A DNA stretch of 64,000 nucleotides from Toxonevra muliebris (GCA_963691655.1 OY829326.1:150740998-150804997); one strand, 5' to 3'; counted from the stretch's first letter, positions 10,073-22,213 are shown. Notes: generated by a model from the letters alone, not told the origin. Numbers and translations: made by a program.

Positions 10073-11323
10073 TTGGGAGTATGAATGTATAAACTCGTAT
10101 TTTTTTCGTAATTTGGACATTTATTGTGAAAAAGTGATTATAAATTTATTCTTTAAAGCCACAACCTTTTCCCATCTTTCGGGTAGCATACGGATTCCGC
10201 GTCGAAAGAACTCCTCATCTTTTGAGGCTATCCACGAATCGACCCATTTTTTGAGTTCTTCGAAAGAACGGAATTGCTGTTCAGCCAGGCCATGTGTCAT
10301 CAAACGGAGCAAGTGGTAATCATAAGGAACAATGTCTGGAGAATACGGCGGGTGGGGTAGCACTTCCCACTTCAGCGTTTCCAAGTATGTTTTTACTTGC
10401 CTTGCAACATGCGGCCGAGCATTGTCGTGCTGAAGAATAACTTCGTCGTGTCTATTCTCATATTCTGGTCTCTTATCCTTTAATGCTCGGCTCAAACGCA
10501 TCAATTGTAGTTGGTAGCGGTCGCCAGTGATCGTTTCATTCGGTTTCAACAGCTCATAATACACGACACCTTTCATATCCCACCAAATACACAGCATGAG
10601 CTTGGATCCATGGATGTTCGGCTTTGCCGTTGATGTTGATGCATGTCCGGGCAGTCATCATGATTTTTTACGCTTTGAGTTATCGTAGCGTAACCACTTC
10701 TCATCGCCAGTCACAATACGATGCAGAAAATCCTTTCTTTTCTGTCGTTCAATCAGCAGTTCACATGTGAAAAATCATCGTTCGACGTCTCTCGGCTTCA
10801 ATTCGTACGGCACCCAATTTCCTTGCTTTTGAATCGTTTAGAAATGGTTGATTGATCAAATCATAAAGATTCTGCAAGTTCTTGTTGCGTTTGACATAAA
10901 TCTTCTTCGAGTAATGCCTTCAATTCTTCATCTTCGAACGTTTTCGGGCCGCCTGAACGTTCCCTGTCTTTAACATCAAAATCACCACTTTTGAAACGGG
11001 CATACCACACCTGACACATTCCAACGTCTATAGCACAGTCAGGATAAGCTTCAGTGAGTAAACGATGTGCTTCAATTGCGTTTTTCTTTGAATGGAAGAA
11101 GCAAATTAAAACTTCCCGCAAATGTTGTTTTGTTGGCACGAAATTCGACATTTTCAGCTATAGCAAAACACTTTTGTAAAATTATAAAAATTATTTGACA
11201 GATCAATTCTTATAGTATTTTTGGCGCTCTTCGAGATAGAATAGCTATCAATGACAAAAAAATGGCGCGTATGATAGATATGAAGTTAGTCACAATTACG
11301 AGCTTATACATTCATACTCCCAA
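10073..11323 (-). mobile_element. mariner: Full-length mariner transposon, inactive
   Basis: TIRs beginning TTGGGAGTATGAATGTATAA lie at 10073 and, inverted, end at 11323 (one mismatch after about 22 bp). They are flanked by TA on both sides (10071-10072 and 11324-11325). The 1251 bp length is normal for mariner. The transposase runs on the minus strand and is broken. The protein reminds me of the mellifera/rosa-type mariners of insects, but the subfamily is a guess. Confidence 0.93.
10121..11151 (-). pseudogene. mariner transposase, DD34D, frameshifted
   Basis: The start at 11151 gives a normal N-terminus with a helix-turn-helix region and RSGGPK (usual RSGRPK). A stop follows the LAESL motif near 10860. 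The section to about 10740 is frameshifted, with the WVPYEL and VERR blocks visible in other frames. The first catalytic Asp sits in VTGDEKW near 10700, followed by KKS and two consecutive TGA stops. From 10597 the C-terminal part is open to 10121. The second Asp is in HDNARPH and the third in the PYDYHL motif, with 34 residues between them, the mariner DD34D signature. The usual SDYHLF is changed to YDYHLL. All three catalytic Asp residues remain, but several breaks make it inactive. Confidence 0.93.
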
Positions 11324-11325
11324 TA

Positions 11326-12093
11326 ATAAAATGAACAAAAGACCAAAACAAGTCAGACCTAAGACCCAAAAGACTCAAAAAAGTTTGTTCAAGGCAATTC
11401 CCAGTTCTGAAATTAGTTTCTTTTCCCAAATTTTTATTTAAAATGGACCGGTAAACTTTTTAACAAAACCTTACCAGCTCAATTGGTTGGTTAAATCTAA
11501 TGGTTATTTAAAGGACAGCAATCAGAGAACGTTATTCTCTCCGACTAAATTCACCAGTTTCTTCTGGTCTGTTACTGACATTCAACTTTAACCCAGTACA
11601 AGAAATGGCTATTTTGACCAAGGAAATATGTTTGTAATGCAACTAAGCTGAGATGGTTGTAAATTTATGATGGGCCGGTGCCCGTCAAAATGATTTCTGA
11701 ACTGAGATTTATCAACATTGTTTGGGCACCAGAATTTCTTATTGTTTCCCGACAAATTTCTATTTTACCAATTATAAGACTGACTGGTTTAGAGTTGTTG
11801 AACCAAATACTTATCGTAGAATAGTAAGTAACATAATTTTAAAATTAGTTAAAATAAGAGTTTGTTTTTTATAGGCATAAAAATGACAGAAAAATTGTGT
11901 AGTATAATTTTTTAGTTACGAATCTATGCAGTTGGAAACAAGATAAGGTTATACTAAGAAACTTTTAGGCAGTGTAATGGACAAATGGAGTAATATTTTC
12001 CGACCTATCCAAGTAATCAGATCAAGTTAAGGGAACTATAATATAAAATCTTTCTTCAGTATTCTCTCTCAAAAAAAAAAGAAGTTATACATG
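11326..12093. other. Non-coding, no feature recognised
   Basis: No ORF with coding character and no terminal repeats are visible between the mariner element and the inverted repeat. Confidence 0.5.
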
Positions 12094-12813
12094 AGGCATT
12101 ATTCCTGAAAACCCCGAATTTTTTCGATATGTTCTTGGATCGGTTTCATACTTTCTAAACTTTGGTTGAATAGGAAAAAAGTTATGAGCTTTTGAATCTA
12201 GTGGTATTGTGGACAGAATTGAAAATATAACTTCCGGGACTGAGGCAATCCAAAACGCTTCTAGGTAACTATAACAAGAATAGATACGCATTGGTCTCAA
12301 CAAAAACAGACTACGTATATTAGCTGGTATTCTGACTGGGCACTGTGGGCTCAGAGAACACCTTTGCAAAATAGGAGTTGAGGAAAGCTCAATATGTAGG
12401 TTTTGTAATGAGGAAGATGAATCATTAGAACATATCTTAGCTCAGAGTGGAGCACTGATCCACAAAAGAATGAAATATCTGGGTATGTACGAAGTGCCCA
12501 GTACAGAACTAGCATCCATAGATCCAGGCGCAATACTCAAATTTTTGAGGGAGACTAGGCAAATCAGGGATGAGGTACTCTAGGCAAATCAGACTAGATA
12601 GAGAAGAGGGACGTACAATAGATCTTATAGGTCGCGATACAAATACATTAACCTCTCTAATACAATACAATACAAACCTTTATAACTAGGAAAGGGGTGG
12701 GGTTAAAAATCGAATACTTGCAGGTTACAGTCATATAGGGGAATAAGTTTAGAAAGTATGAAACCGATCCAAGAACATAACGAAAAAATTTGAGGTTTTT
12801 CAGACATAATGCC
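12094..12813. repeat. Inverted repeat arms flanking a LINE tail
   Basis: The arm at 12094-12160 and the arm at 12747-12813 (67 nt each) are near-complete reverse complements. They share, for example, GTTCTTGGATCGGTTTCATA and its complement. Between them lies the C-terminus and 3' end of a LINE. This may be a foldback element or a DNA element with its ends inward of the visible arms. No target duplication is evident. Confidence 0.7.
12285..12582 (+). pseudogene. LINE ORF2 C-terminus
   Basis: The open frame begins after a stop at about 12276-12278 and reads KNRLRILAGILTGHCGLREH, followed by CRFCNEEDES, LEHILA and a closing ILKFLRETRQI before TAG at 12580-12582. LTGHC-x-L, the C-x2-C pair and the downstream H are the conserved tail of LINEs with an RNase H domain. 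The second cysteine cluster is weakened. The 3' flank ends in ATACAATACAATACAA at about 12657-12678, likely the short-repeat tail. The 5' part is missing. Confidence 0.8.
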
Positions 12814-13708
12814 CCACATTCGTTGAAAATGACAGATATACAAAATAATACTTGAGGCCCAGCAAATGTGTTAAATAGTGTAATGCCAACTGAACAAAAA
12901 AATAAAAAAAATTCAAAAAATACACTCCTCTTCAATCAAAAATTTGTTTCAACTTCTTTACCGCTCATTTCTAAATTAGAAGTGACGTTGAGGTGGTAGA
13001 AAAAGGAAGGACGACGAAATGAAGAGCAAAGAAAAGAAAACATAAAGTGTTTGCTCTGAAAAACATACAAACTTAATGCATACGTTTTCTGAGTATGTGT
13101 GTGTGTCTGTGTTTGCATCATGTTTCAAATGCCATTAGGAAAATTTGGAACAAACAAACAAAAATGAAAACAACTTCTTCTTTTTTTTCTTGGGTAAACA
13201 TATGCAGACATTATGTTAACATATAAAAAATAAAAAAAAAATTAAATAAAAATTTGTGCACATGCAGAAAAAACTCCCAAAAATAAAATAAAGAAAATAA
13301 AAATACAAAGGCACGTGATAAAAACACAGGTAGTTACAGCTGAATATAACTAAAGATACTTAATAGTGGTGAAGGGAAAGCGGTATGAGGAAAGACTGCG
13401 GCAAAGAAAAGTTATATATAGGTGCCAAAAGTAAGAAAGACACCTCAAAATTTATACGAAAATGAAAAAAAAAAAAAAACAAGTCATAAATGTGTACTTC
13501 CGCAGGAGTTGCACGAGCATGGGTAAATGTAAGTATGTGTGTTTATTTCCGTTTCGTACACATTTGGTTGAGTATCTTTTAAAATATGTTTATGTATGTG
13601 TCTCTCCGTTGTTTGTGTGTGTGTATATAATAAAAACATATTTATAAAATTTTTTAAATATATATGTTTTAAGCGCCAAACAAACATACATATTTTCAAA
13701 TACAAATT
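12814..13708. other. Low-complexity non-coding DNA
   Basis: There are A-rich tracts plus (GT)/(CA) repeats near 13095-13110 and 13605-13625. Short ORFs here only reflect the repeats. Confidence 0.55.
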
Positions 13709-14445
13709 TAACGTAAGTGTAGGTAATTCGGATCGATTTTTGCAAGGGAAACTTTGAGCGCTAAAAATAAGGACTACAGATTTATGAAAAATAATAGTTT
13801 AAAACAAAATTAAAGCATATTTCTTCCTCTTTTAAAGTTGTTAACTACCAAAAAAAAAAAACAAAACATAACTTTTTTTTTAATAGTTACTTAGGTACTT
13901 CGAAAAAAATGGATTGCATGTAATTCGGATCGATGTTGTATGTAATTTGGATCAGCAAAATTTATAGCAAATTATCTTTAATTTGAGGTTTATTTAGATG
14001 CAAAAGATTAATTTGGTGTTTAAGGAAAATATTTATATAAAAAAAAATTTATGTATGTATGCGTAAATAATTACACACACATACATTCAAATTGTTGTCT
14101 AAATCTATGTTTTTTCCTTATGTAATCATATACCGTTTGCCCAATCTTAATGAAATTTGGTGTAGAGATGTATCTGTGTGTATGTCAAGTTGCGGGCTAT
14201 AACATTTGACCGTATCTCTAAAGTGGGCGTGGCTTTTTTGCGAAAATCCAATATCTCCGAATATGATATCGAGCTAAATTAATAAAATTTGATATGGAGA
14301 CTTACTTGTTCCACACCGAACTAATTCTCAATTATGAGCCTACTTATGGGCGTATCAAAATCAGGAGAAGAGGTTGTGGCTGGGCGATAGATGCGAATAT
14401 CTTAAAACTAAAAGTATGGGACTGTGCAATTTTACGTAGGAGCAA

Positions 14446-14680
14446 TAGCGGACCTAAGAGGCGTAGGAAAGGGGAAAGGATTTGGGGTTAAATACCCCTG
14501 ACCTCCCTCCCAACTTCCACCTAACCTCCCGCCAACTCCACCCAAACCACCCCCTCCCAACTCCGCCCGCCCCCAACACCTCCCTAACTCCCCCTTCCTT
14601 ACTGACAAGAATTTCATAAATTTGATAGTTGTGCAATGAACAAATATTGACCCCCTTAAGGTAAATCTCTGAATCCGCTA
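14446..14680. mobile_element. Possible small hAT-like MITE
   Basis: The left end TAGCGGACCTAAGAGG and the right end, whose complement reads TAGCGGATTCAGAGA, form an imperfect inverted pair. They begin with TAGNG, common at hAT ends. The interior has GGGG/CCCC-rich blocks like other insect hAT MITEs. No 8 bp duplication is visible, so this is tentative. Confidence 0.35.
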
Positions 14681-15098
14681 GTCGGTGACCACGACCGTGT
14701 GCTGATGAACAATGAAATATATAAAAATTAATTTCTTCGAATCATTCTAAGAAATTTCTGAACTAAAATTCATAAGTATATTGACAAAATCAAAAAGTAG
14801 AATGTGGTTTGGAATAAAAAAATACTAATCATTTGACACAAACTAGTTTTTAAAAATATATTTCGTATTGAATTTGACTAAAAATAACTTGTTAGTTTCA
14901 AAATTGGTATAACTCTAAGAAACGCTATTAATTTCAATTAATATTTCAAATTAAAGAAATATTTTTTGATTTTAAAATGGAAAATTTTTGACTAAAATTC
15001 AAAATATTTTTCAAGTTTATTTAGACTTTGAACTCAAATTGCACAAAAACTCTTTAAACAAAGGGTCTATCCGAATTACCTCCAAACATCACCTATTA

Positions 15099-16394
15099 AA
15101 GCGAGGTTCACGCCAAATTGGCACGCTTTGTTGTGGTCACCACGTCGCCCCTAGTCATAAGAACAACAAATTTTTTACTGGGATTTGTTTACAATACCGT
15201 TACCGTTAGTTGATAAATTTTTCTTATTAATTGATCGCAAGTTGGTGATTGTGTGCACAATGGAAGCTGCAAATAGAAAATTGATCGTGAACAAATTTAT
15301 TGAAAATCCGTCGTGGTCTGGTTCAAAGATTGCGAAAGTGTTAAATATCTCCAAAGAAGAGTTATAAAACGATATAAAGAAACTCTTAGTGTTGAAAGAG
15401 CTAAAAAAAATTGTGAACAAAACGGGAACCACCAACCTAAAATTAAAGGCAAAGATCTTGAGGTCCATCAAAAGCAATCCCGGACTATCGGATAGCGATC
15501 GTGCCAAAAAACTCAATACCAGCAAAAGTACTGCTAGACGAATACGCATAAAAGCTTGGCTAAAGTGCTATCGTACTATAAAATATCCAAGTAGAACAGA
15601 CGAACAGAATTTGCTGGCCAAAAACGTGCTCGTCTTCTTTATAATAATGTTTTGACCAAATTCAATGGATGCATTATTGTGGATGACGAATCATACGTAA
15701 AATTTGATCTTAAACAGCTCCAGGTCAAAAATTTTATATGGCAACACATCGTGGTAATGTACCCTCAAAATTCAAGTACATAAAAATGGATAAATTTGCA
15801 AAGAACGCAATGGTGTGACAGGCTATTTGCAGCTGTGGTCTCATCCAGGGCATTTGTGACATCCTCTTCTATGACGTCTGATATTTACATCAAAGAGTGC
15901 CTTTCGAAACGACTATTGTCATTTGTTCGTCACCACCATTCGCCAGTGAAGTTTTGGCCTGATTTAGCCAGTTGCCACTACTCTAAGAAAACCATGGATT
16001 GGTATCAGACAAATAAAGTGGATGTAGTGCCCAAATATATGAATCCACCCAATTGCCCCCAGCTTCGACCGATCGAAAAATACTGGGCTATTACAAAATA
16101 TAAGTTGAAGAAAAATGCAGGTATTGTCAAAAATGTGAATTCAATGTTACTAAAATGGAACCAAATAGCCGCAAAAGTATCCAGAGCGGATGTTCAAAGG
16201 TTGATGGGGTCCATTAAAAGGAATACTCGGAACTTTTTGCACAACAAAGAAATTTAAATCTTTCAATATTATAGTATTAAAACACAATATTAAAATTATC
16301 ATTTAATGCATTATTTGTTATTCTGAGTGTTCTGGTTAAAAAGATACAGCAACTTTCCTGCGTGCCACGCAGGAAAGTTGCGTGAACCGCGCTT
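15099..16394 (+). mobile_element. DD37E Tc1-type transposon, copy 1
   Basis: TIRs AAGCGMGGTTCACGC lie at 15099 and, inverted, at 16394, with TA target duplications at 15097-15098 and 16395-16396. The element is inserted inside the 13709-16927 element. It is 1296 bp long, almost the same as copy 2 at 36912-38208, with very high identity by eye. Its right inner TIR differs: 16350-16380 is a 14 bp perfect hairpin replacing the CCAATTTTGCG found in copy 2. Confidence 0.92.
15260..16257 (+). pseudogene. DD37E transposase, copy 1, multiply broken
   Basis: The start ATG at 15260 is the same as in copy 2. Relative to copy 2 it has about 10 nt missing after the LNISK segment (near 15355), the shared five-A frameshift at 15620-15624, a 1 nt loss near 15721, and indels near 15817-15845. 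Catalytic features still readable are DDES-YVKF for the first Asp, FWPDLASCHYS for the second, and RPIEKYW for the Glu, with 37 residues between the last two (DD37E). This spacing is known in the ITmD37E branch of the Tc1/mariner superfamily described from mosquitoes. Confidence 0.88.
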
Positions 16395-16927
16395 TATATC
16401 TAAAACACAACTAAAAAACTTTCATTAATTAAAACTATGTAGTTTTTCTAAATTTTGTAATTATGCAAATACCTCATTTGCTGGTTATTCGGATCATCGA
16501 TCCGAATTATATGCAAGTAGAAAAACGCATTTGGATCGATTTTAAAAGTCAATTTTTTTCTTAGTATGTTTTCTAAAATGGTGTTTATTTTTACCAAACT
16601 ATAGCAGAATGTTTAGTGAACAAAACTCTATATAAATTATATAAATATACTTACCAGCACAAAAGTTATTATTGTTATAAAATTTGTGGGTTTCTTATAT
16701 TATTTTCTAAGGCTTTGTATGAAAATACGCTCACTCTTGGTTTCTTCGCTCACAAGTGATTAATTTTAAATAACTGAAATAAGTGTTACATACCATTAGA
16801 AAGAGGAAATAATTTTCATTCGTTTAAAAAAAAGACGTAGTTTTAAAAAATTACAAAGAAAAGTTATTAGCAAAACAATATCGATCCGAATTATATACAT
16901 CGATCCGAATTACCCTTATTTACGTTA

Positions 16928-17455
16928 TATACATATATGATTTCATATGTATTTGCATGTACATATGTATGTATATATTTCTGTTGTGTGGCAAATGGTA
17001 ACTTGTGTTTGCTTAACGATGTGCATTAGGGTGCGAAAACTGATTGCAAACTAAGCATACAGATGTCATTTGTAACGGTAAAATTACGTTTGACTTACAT
17101 ATACATACATACATACATATGTATCATCATACATATACTCGTACTTTATACTTTTTGCAAAACCAAAAAATGCAAATACATACATATACAAATGATTTGA
17201 TTTTTGCCAAATTGAATCTAAAGTGATTTTTGATATTATGTGCATAAATAAATTTTTTAACAATCGTTACAGCAAACAGTTTGTAAATTTATTAATAAAA
17301 TTTCCACTATTTCCGAATAATAATTCTATATATATTTATAGAAATATACAACATTGTTATGCTTTATAATATTGAAAGATTTTTACTACGACTGAACAGT
17401 TTATGAAGTTACTTTAAATACAAGGGTGAAAGTTCCTACTCAATTCCAGCGAGAA
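16928..17455. other. Non-coding with ACAT microsatellites
   Basis: Repeats of (ATAC)/(ATGT) occur at about 16925-16985 and 17098-17200. No gene is visible. Confidence 0.5.
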
Positions 17456-17459
17456 CGTG

Positions 17460-17940
17460 ACATGTTATGACCAACCAAAAGTTTCTTTGTCTCCTCTATA
17501 AACATTGACAGTAGTACTCACTTTGGCATAAGTACTTACAACCAAATTGTCCCGCACAACGTAGCATTGTTCCCTCTGGGCAGGGGACGACTCAGCGTTT
17601 TCCCCTCTGAGACAACCACGAACAACTGGAAATTACAGCATAGCGAAACCAACAACAAACTCTATGCTGCCAGCAGCACACACAATTCCAACGGTATCAT
17701 CGTACGACGCAATCGGCCTACTACGATGATAATTCAAAATTTGACTTTTGAATAAACATGCGATCGAGCCAGCCAATGAGAGAATGACAGCGAGGCAAAT
17801 TCCAGTAGCGACAGCGGCAACTGGAATTTAAGGAAGAAGAAGAAGAAGACGGTGTATAAAAAGGGCTGCGCAAGGCAAATCGAGAGGATCAGATTTCGCA
17901 GACCGGCAAGGCGACTACATCGCGGGAGCATACATAATGA
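17460..17940 (+). promoter_or_regulatory. Possible promoter or LTR fragment
   Basis: This patch is less AT-rich than its surroundings. TATAAAAAGG lies at 17855-17864 and TCAGATT, an initiator-like word, at 17889-17895, 36 nt from the TATA start to the initiator A, which is a little long. A similar TATAAAAAGGCG block occurs at 26099 in a probable LTR, so this may be part of a retroelement LTR beginning near TGTTATGACC (17464). No 3' boundary or target duplication is found. Low confidence. Confidence 0.25.
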
Positions 17941-19513
17941 ATCTACATTTCTTAACTAGATTTCATTTATATCAATACATATGATTATGAAAAAAAGAAG
18001 ATCTTGATCATAATTTTGGGCCAGCTGAGCTTAGAAAAATATATTAATGGCCAAGCTACATGAATGTGAAATTTTCTGAAGTTTTGCGACAGTTTTCTAA
18101 GTTCGAGGGTAGTACTAATTGGTAATAAAGAAGGTAAAGGTTTTTTGTTGCCACATGAAGATTAAAACCATCCACGGTTATTATACTTTCAAAAATTAAC
18201 AACTTGTTAATTTAATAAGTAGATAGATTAAAAAGAAAAATTCATATATTTAAGAATCTACGAAAATCTGATTAAAACTGATTTAGTTGATTTTGATGAA
18301 TTGAAGTGAATTGTTTAGTTGATTATATGTAGTTATCAATTCATTTAAATGGATATATTATAATATTAAATTCATTTACATGTAACTGTTCTATATTCCT
18401 TTAAATAAATCTATTCAAATTTATATACGTTGATACTGATGAATTCATATTACTTAGATCCAACATATTCCATTGTAAGTAGATCTGAATAATAATTCCA
18501 CATAATATTGTTTTCATAGTAAATCAAGCGGTAATTGGTTCTTTTGTTATACTTCTTCCTTTTATTATTACTATTATTATTATTATCATTATTATTGTTA
18601 TAGTTTCTGTTGTTTTTGTTATTGTTGTTAAGCTAATTGAAACTATAATACGTACACTTACATAAAGACTCCCACATGCACACACAAACCTGAAAGCATT
18701 TTGATTATATGGATTTACACATACTTCATAGAAAAGTAACACAAAAGTAACTCGGTGTTTATGTATATGTATGTATGTACATGTATAAGAGAGAGTAAAA
18801 CACTTAAGTGGTATTGGTGGTAAATATTCACGCAAACACATACAAACACACACACACACTGACATAATTATATAGACACCTACTTATATATGCATGAGTA
18901 TCAACATATATGTGATAACAAATTATTTAAGCATAAAAGCAGTAGAAAGGTAGGGAGAGAGGGAAATTCTACTGAAGTGTAGGAGTGAGTTCACCTCACG
19001 TACATTTCTATTTACATTTCCAAATAAATGTACATACTTACATTTACAATGCCGTTAACTTAAGTATAACAATGATAAGGATAACATCTGGCAATATAAG
19101 GATTATTATATGTTTGCGCATAAAAGTATACTACATATTTGTACATTACTTGTCTATATGTGAATGTTTATTTTGTACCTACCTTTCTTATTTTAAGACA
19201 ACATAGGTGAGGAGGAGGAGGAGTTCATGCGCTTTTACATACTTAAGTGAAGTTTGTTTCTTCGTTTTTCTTTTTTTCACTTTATTTTTGTTTGTTTTTT
19301 TTTGGTAATTTTAAGGATTTACTTTTTTATAGTTTGGCAATTTCACTAATATGAGGGATTTACCAAAAAGTAAATTAAGTTCATTTACTTTGAAAAAAAC
19401 ATAACAAAAACCGAATGATTACAGATTGCTTCTTAAGCTAGCATATAATTTAGATTGGATTGAGTACTCGTATTTAAGATTAAAGTAAAGCAAACGAAAT
19501 TCAGTGTTTTGAG
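17941..19513. other. AT-rich non-coding DNA
   Basis: No gene is visible. A (TTA)n/(ATT)n tract lies near 18558-18630, and (CA)/(ATGT) repeats near 18755-18860. Confidence 0.5.
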
Positions 19514-20632
19514 CAGCGGTTCTCAACTATGCTCATCCTACGCCCCCTTGTCAAATTCGTGGCAAACCCGCGCCTCCCCTACTTTGATTTTCACACAACA
19601 GTTTTTTATGCTGGTTTACTATTTTTTAAATTAAATCATACCTGCCAGGATAAAATTCTAGTTTTTCCGTAGTTCGTAGGAAGCTCTGGATAGCCTGCGT
19701 CAAAGATAAACTAAGCTAGTAAATTTATTTAGTAATTGAATTGTTCCTTGTGAGGAAAACTAGGATGGTGAAGTTTTAGTAATGTTTTAGTTGGAAATAC
19801 GCTAGCAAAAACTAACCAAATAATTAGTAAATTGAGTCAATCGTGCATTATTTTAAGTGATTCCTAATGTTAAAAGTAGTAGAGAAAGACAAAAAACTGT
19901 TAAAATATATATGAACTTAAGTTCTTTGAAAATGGTATTTGACATATAATTTTTTTTTAATAAATAATTTTTAGCAATTTGCCGTATTTTTGCGGCACAC
20001 AGCTGCGATTTCGGTTTAACTTCTGCTGCAACTCTCCAAAACGCAAAGGGGCACACACTGTTGCGACTTCTTCGCAATGAAATCGCATTAGCTGACTTTA
20101 ATTTCTGCAACATATAAGACATTTTTACCAGTTCAATTAACTATTAAATTAAATATAAATATTAGAATAAAAGTATTAATATACAAAATAATATCAAACA
20201 TTTCTGAATTTGTTCACTCTTTCTCATTTCACTTTCATTTCTTCTTTATTTGAAACGCAGCAGTTTGCGTTTTCGGGACAAGAAAAGAGGGGAACTATGA
20301 ATGTTCGAAAAAACGATGCGTCAAAATCGCAGATGTGTGTGCACGCTCATATGAAACATACGTTGCGGATTCGCACCGATGAAATCGCAAGTGTGTGTGC
20401 GTACCTTAAGTAAGAAATGGAAAATGTAAAACTAAAAGGTACATATTGTAGCTTTTAACATAAAATATGAAGAGAAGTAATGAAAAAAGAAATTTGTTTG
20501 CTAAATACTAAATATTGTGATTACGATGCATTACAAAGTATTCAAATATTTGTTTATTGAAATATGTCCATGCCTCCTTTTAAAACTGTCTGCGCCCCCC
20601 CAGGGAGGGGCCCCACCACTTGAGAACCACTG
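19514..20632. mobile_element. hAT-like MITE, CAGYGGTTCTCAA ends
   Basis: The left end CAGCGGTTCTCAA (19514) and the right end TTGAGAACCACTG (to 20632) form the classic CAGTGGTTCTCAA terminus of many hAT elements. C-rich blocks follow inward on both sides. The flanks GTTTTGAG and TTTTAGAG resemble an eroded 8 bp duplication. No transposase is present. A second pair of inverted words (CACACAGCTGCGATTTC at about 19995 and its complement near 20385-20400) suggests a nested smaller element. Confidence 0.75.
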
Positions 20633-21190
20633 TTTTAGAGCTCAAGAGTTTGAAATGTACCTAAAATCAGCTACTGCAACTATAAATGCATTTTCAGAAT
20701 AAGAAGTATACAAAGTATAAGAAGTATATTTAGAATTCATTGGTGCACCCTTATTAATTACTTATCTACGTACTTCACTAGTGTTGCAATCAATGATCGA
20801 TCTTAATATCTTTTTGACATTACAGCTCACATTTTCAACCGCCAACAGATTTGACCCCATTCTCTCTGTGTATGCACTAAATGACTATGTTCGCTCCTTG
20901 GGCCTTGACATTATTGAAATGAATAAATGTTTGACCATAACTCTATTACCTACGTATTGCTTTTCTGGCTCTGATTGTAGCTGCTACAACAACAAAAGCG
21001 CTATTTGGTGACTAGTAGTGACATAGAAGTGTCTGAGCAGCACGTGCAAATGTCAGTTAATACAATGGAGTCCGGGCTCATTTTACCTTGTCTATCGAAA
21101 GAAAATTAGGTAGACTTCTTTGATGAGTTCTTCGAAGAAAAAACTTCCCAGTTAGCCTATGAGCTAGGTAGTTATAAGAAAGAGGAAGAA
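20633..21190. other. Non-coding, no feature recognised
   Basis: There are no ORFs of coding character and no obvious repeats. Confidence 0.45.
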
Positions 21191-21199
21191 ATATGTTAA

Positions 21200-21865
21200 G
21201 AAAAGTATCGGTTTACGTTCACTTTGAATTTTGGTAAGGTCATTGAAGCCAGAAAAAATGTTTCCTGAGAGCTTATTCCATATACCATCGGCACGATAGA
21301 GAAAATAGTTTCTCGGTAATGCATAGTGTATTGGATTATCATTTCCACGTGGAATGCGTGAGAGATCCGCATGCGGTTCGCGTTGTTCTAAGAATCAAGT
21401 TATCCATTTCCGTAAAGTATTTTTAACGAAAATAACGGTAGAATAGAGTAATGCAGGTCACGTTTCAACTAAGTATTCTCCAAGGAGTCAATAGAGCTGG
21501 AAACTCTACTATCTCTTATTAGTTTTATCACTCGATACTGGAACTTCAGTTCCATTCGTGAAGCTTCTGCTCATAGATGCGAATTAAACTCAGTTTGGGA
21601 ACGAAAGTAGCTAATGTAAATTAAGCGGAGATCAGTCGGACAGGTGTACAAATGGCAGATGGTGCTGTCATCTGCAAACGAGATATGGTTATTTATCAAT
21701 GACAGAAGCTCAATGACAAACAAGCGAGTTGGGGAGAAAACCGAACCATGCGGCACTTCAGTATTAATATAACCTTCCTCCGAAGCAATACCAGACCGTA
21801 AAAGAATGCATTCAATTGAATTGTGATACCTTGAAGTCACAGTTAATAGACAACAGTTCATGATT
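21200..21865 (-). pseudogene. Decayed LINE reverse transcriptase and C-terminus
   Basis: From 21861 downwards the minus strand reads EVPHGSVFSPTRLFVIELLS, then SFADDSTICHLY, which are RT block B (usual GVPQGSVLSPTLF) and block C (FADDSTLCHSY). Near 21405-21200 another frame reads RIPRGNDNPIHYALPRNYF, then RADGIWNKLSG. This resembles the C-terminal Rxxxx-RxxxLWNxLP motif of LINE ORF2 proteins that lack RNase H. Stops and frameshifts separate the patches. The clade is not assigned. Confidence 0.65.
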
Positions 21866-21984
21866 GCAGTTATTAAATTTGACTCCAGAATAAAAAATTA
21901 ACATGGAAGTCTTTTTTGGAGTCAGGCGAATGCAGTCTTTTTTTGTAGCCATGAGAATACAAATCTTACGACCATGGCTGCTTT

Positions 21985-22213
21985 GAAGTCACATGGAGTC
22001 ACTTGAAGTCACTTGGAGTCACTTGAATACACATGAAGTCAATTGGAATTCAGTTGGAGTCAATTGGTGATTTGAAGTCAATTAGAGTCACTCGAAGTCA
22101 TTTGGAGACAATTGGAGGTTTGCAGTAAATTGGTGATTTGAAGTCAATTGAAGTCATTTGGAGTCAATTGGGGACTTGAAGTCAATTGGGGTCACTTGAA
22201 GTCAATTTAAGTC
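21985..22213. repeat. Short-unit minisatellite (AAGTCACTTGG-like)
   Basis: About 20 degenerate tandem units of 10-12 bp, such as TTGAAGTCACTTGGAGTC and TTGGAGTCAATT, run through this block. No coding sense. Confidence 0.85.

Larger units (their letters stand above)
13709..16927. mobile_element. TIR element with iterated ATTCGGATCGAT motif
   Basis: The outer ends share TAACGTAA (13709-13716; inverted 16920-16927) and GGTAATTCGGATCGAT (13722-13737; inverted about 16897-16912). The word ATTCGGATCGAT or a close variant recurs near both ends: about 13725, 13924, 13947 (variant), 15070 (reverse), 16487-16505 (both strands), 16880 and 16900. This is the pattern of repeated transposase-binding sites. 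Without the Tc1-type insertion the element is about 1.9 kb. I see no transposase reading frame in it, and no clear target duplication. Confidence 0.6.

Noticed and set aside
17567..17755. 62-codon plus ORF as a host exon
   Set aside because: No splice sites or domain; lies in a patch that may be part of an LTR.
21985..22213. CRISPR-like array
   Set aside because: Units are 10-12 bp and contiguous with no spacers, in a eukaryotic context; it is a minisatellite.
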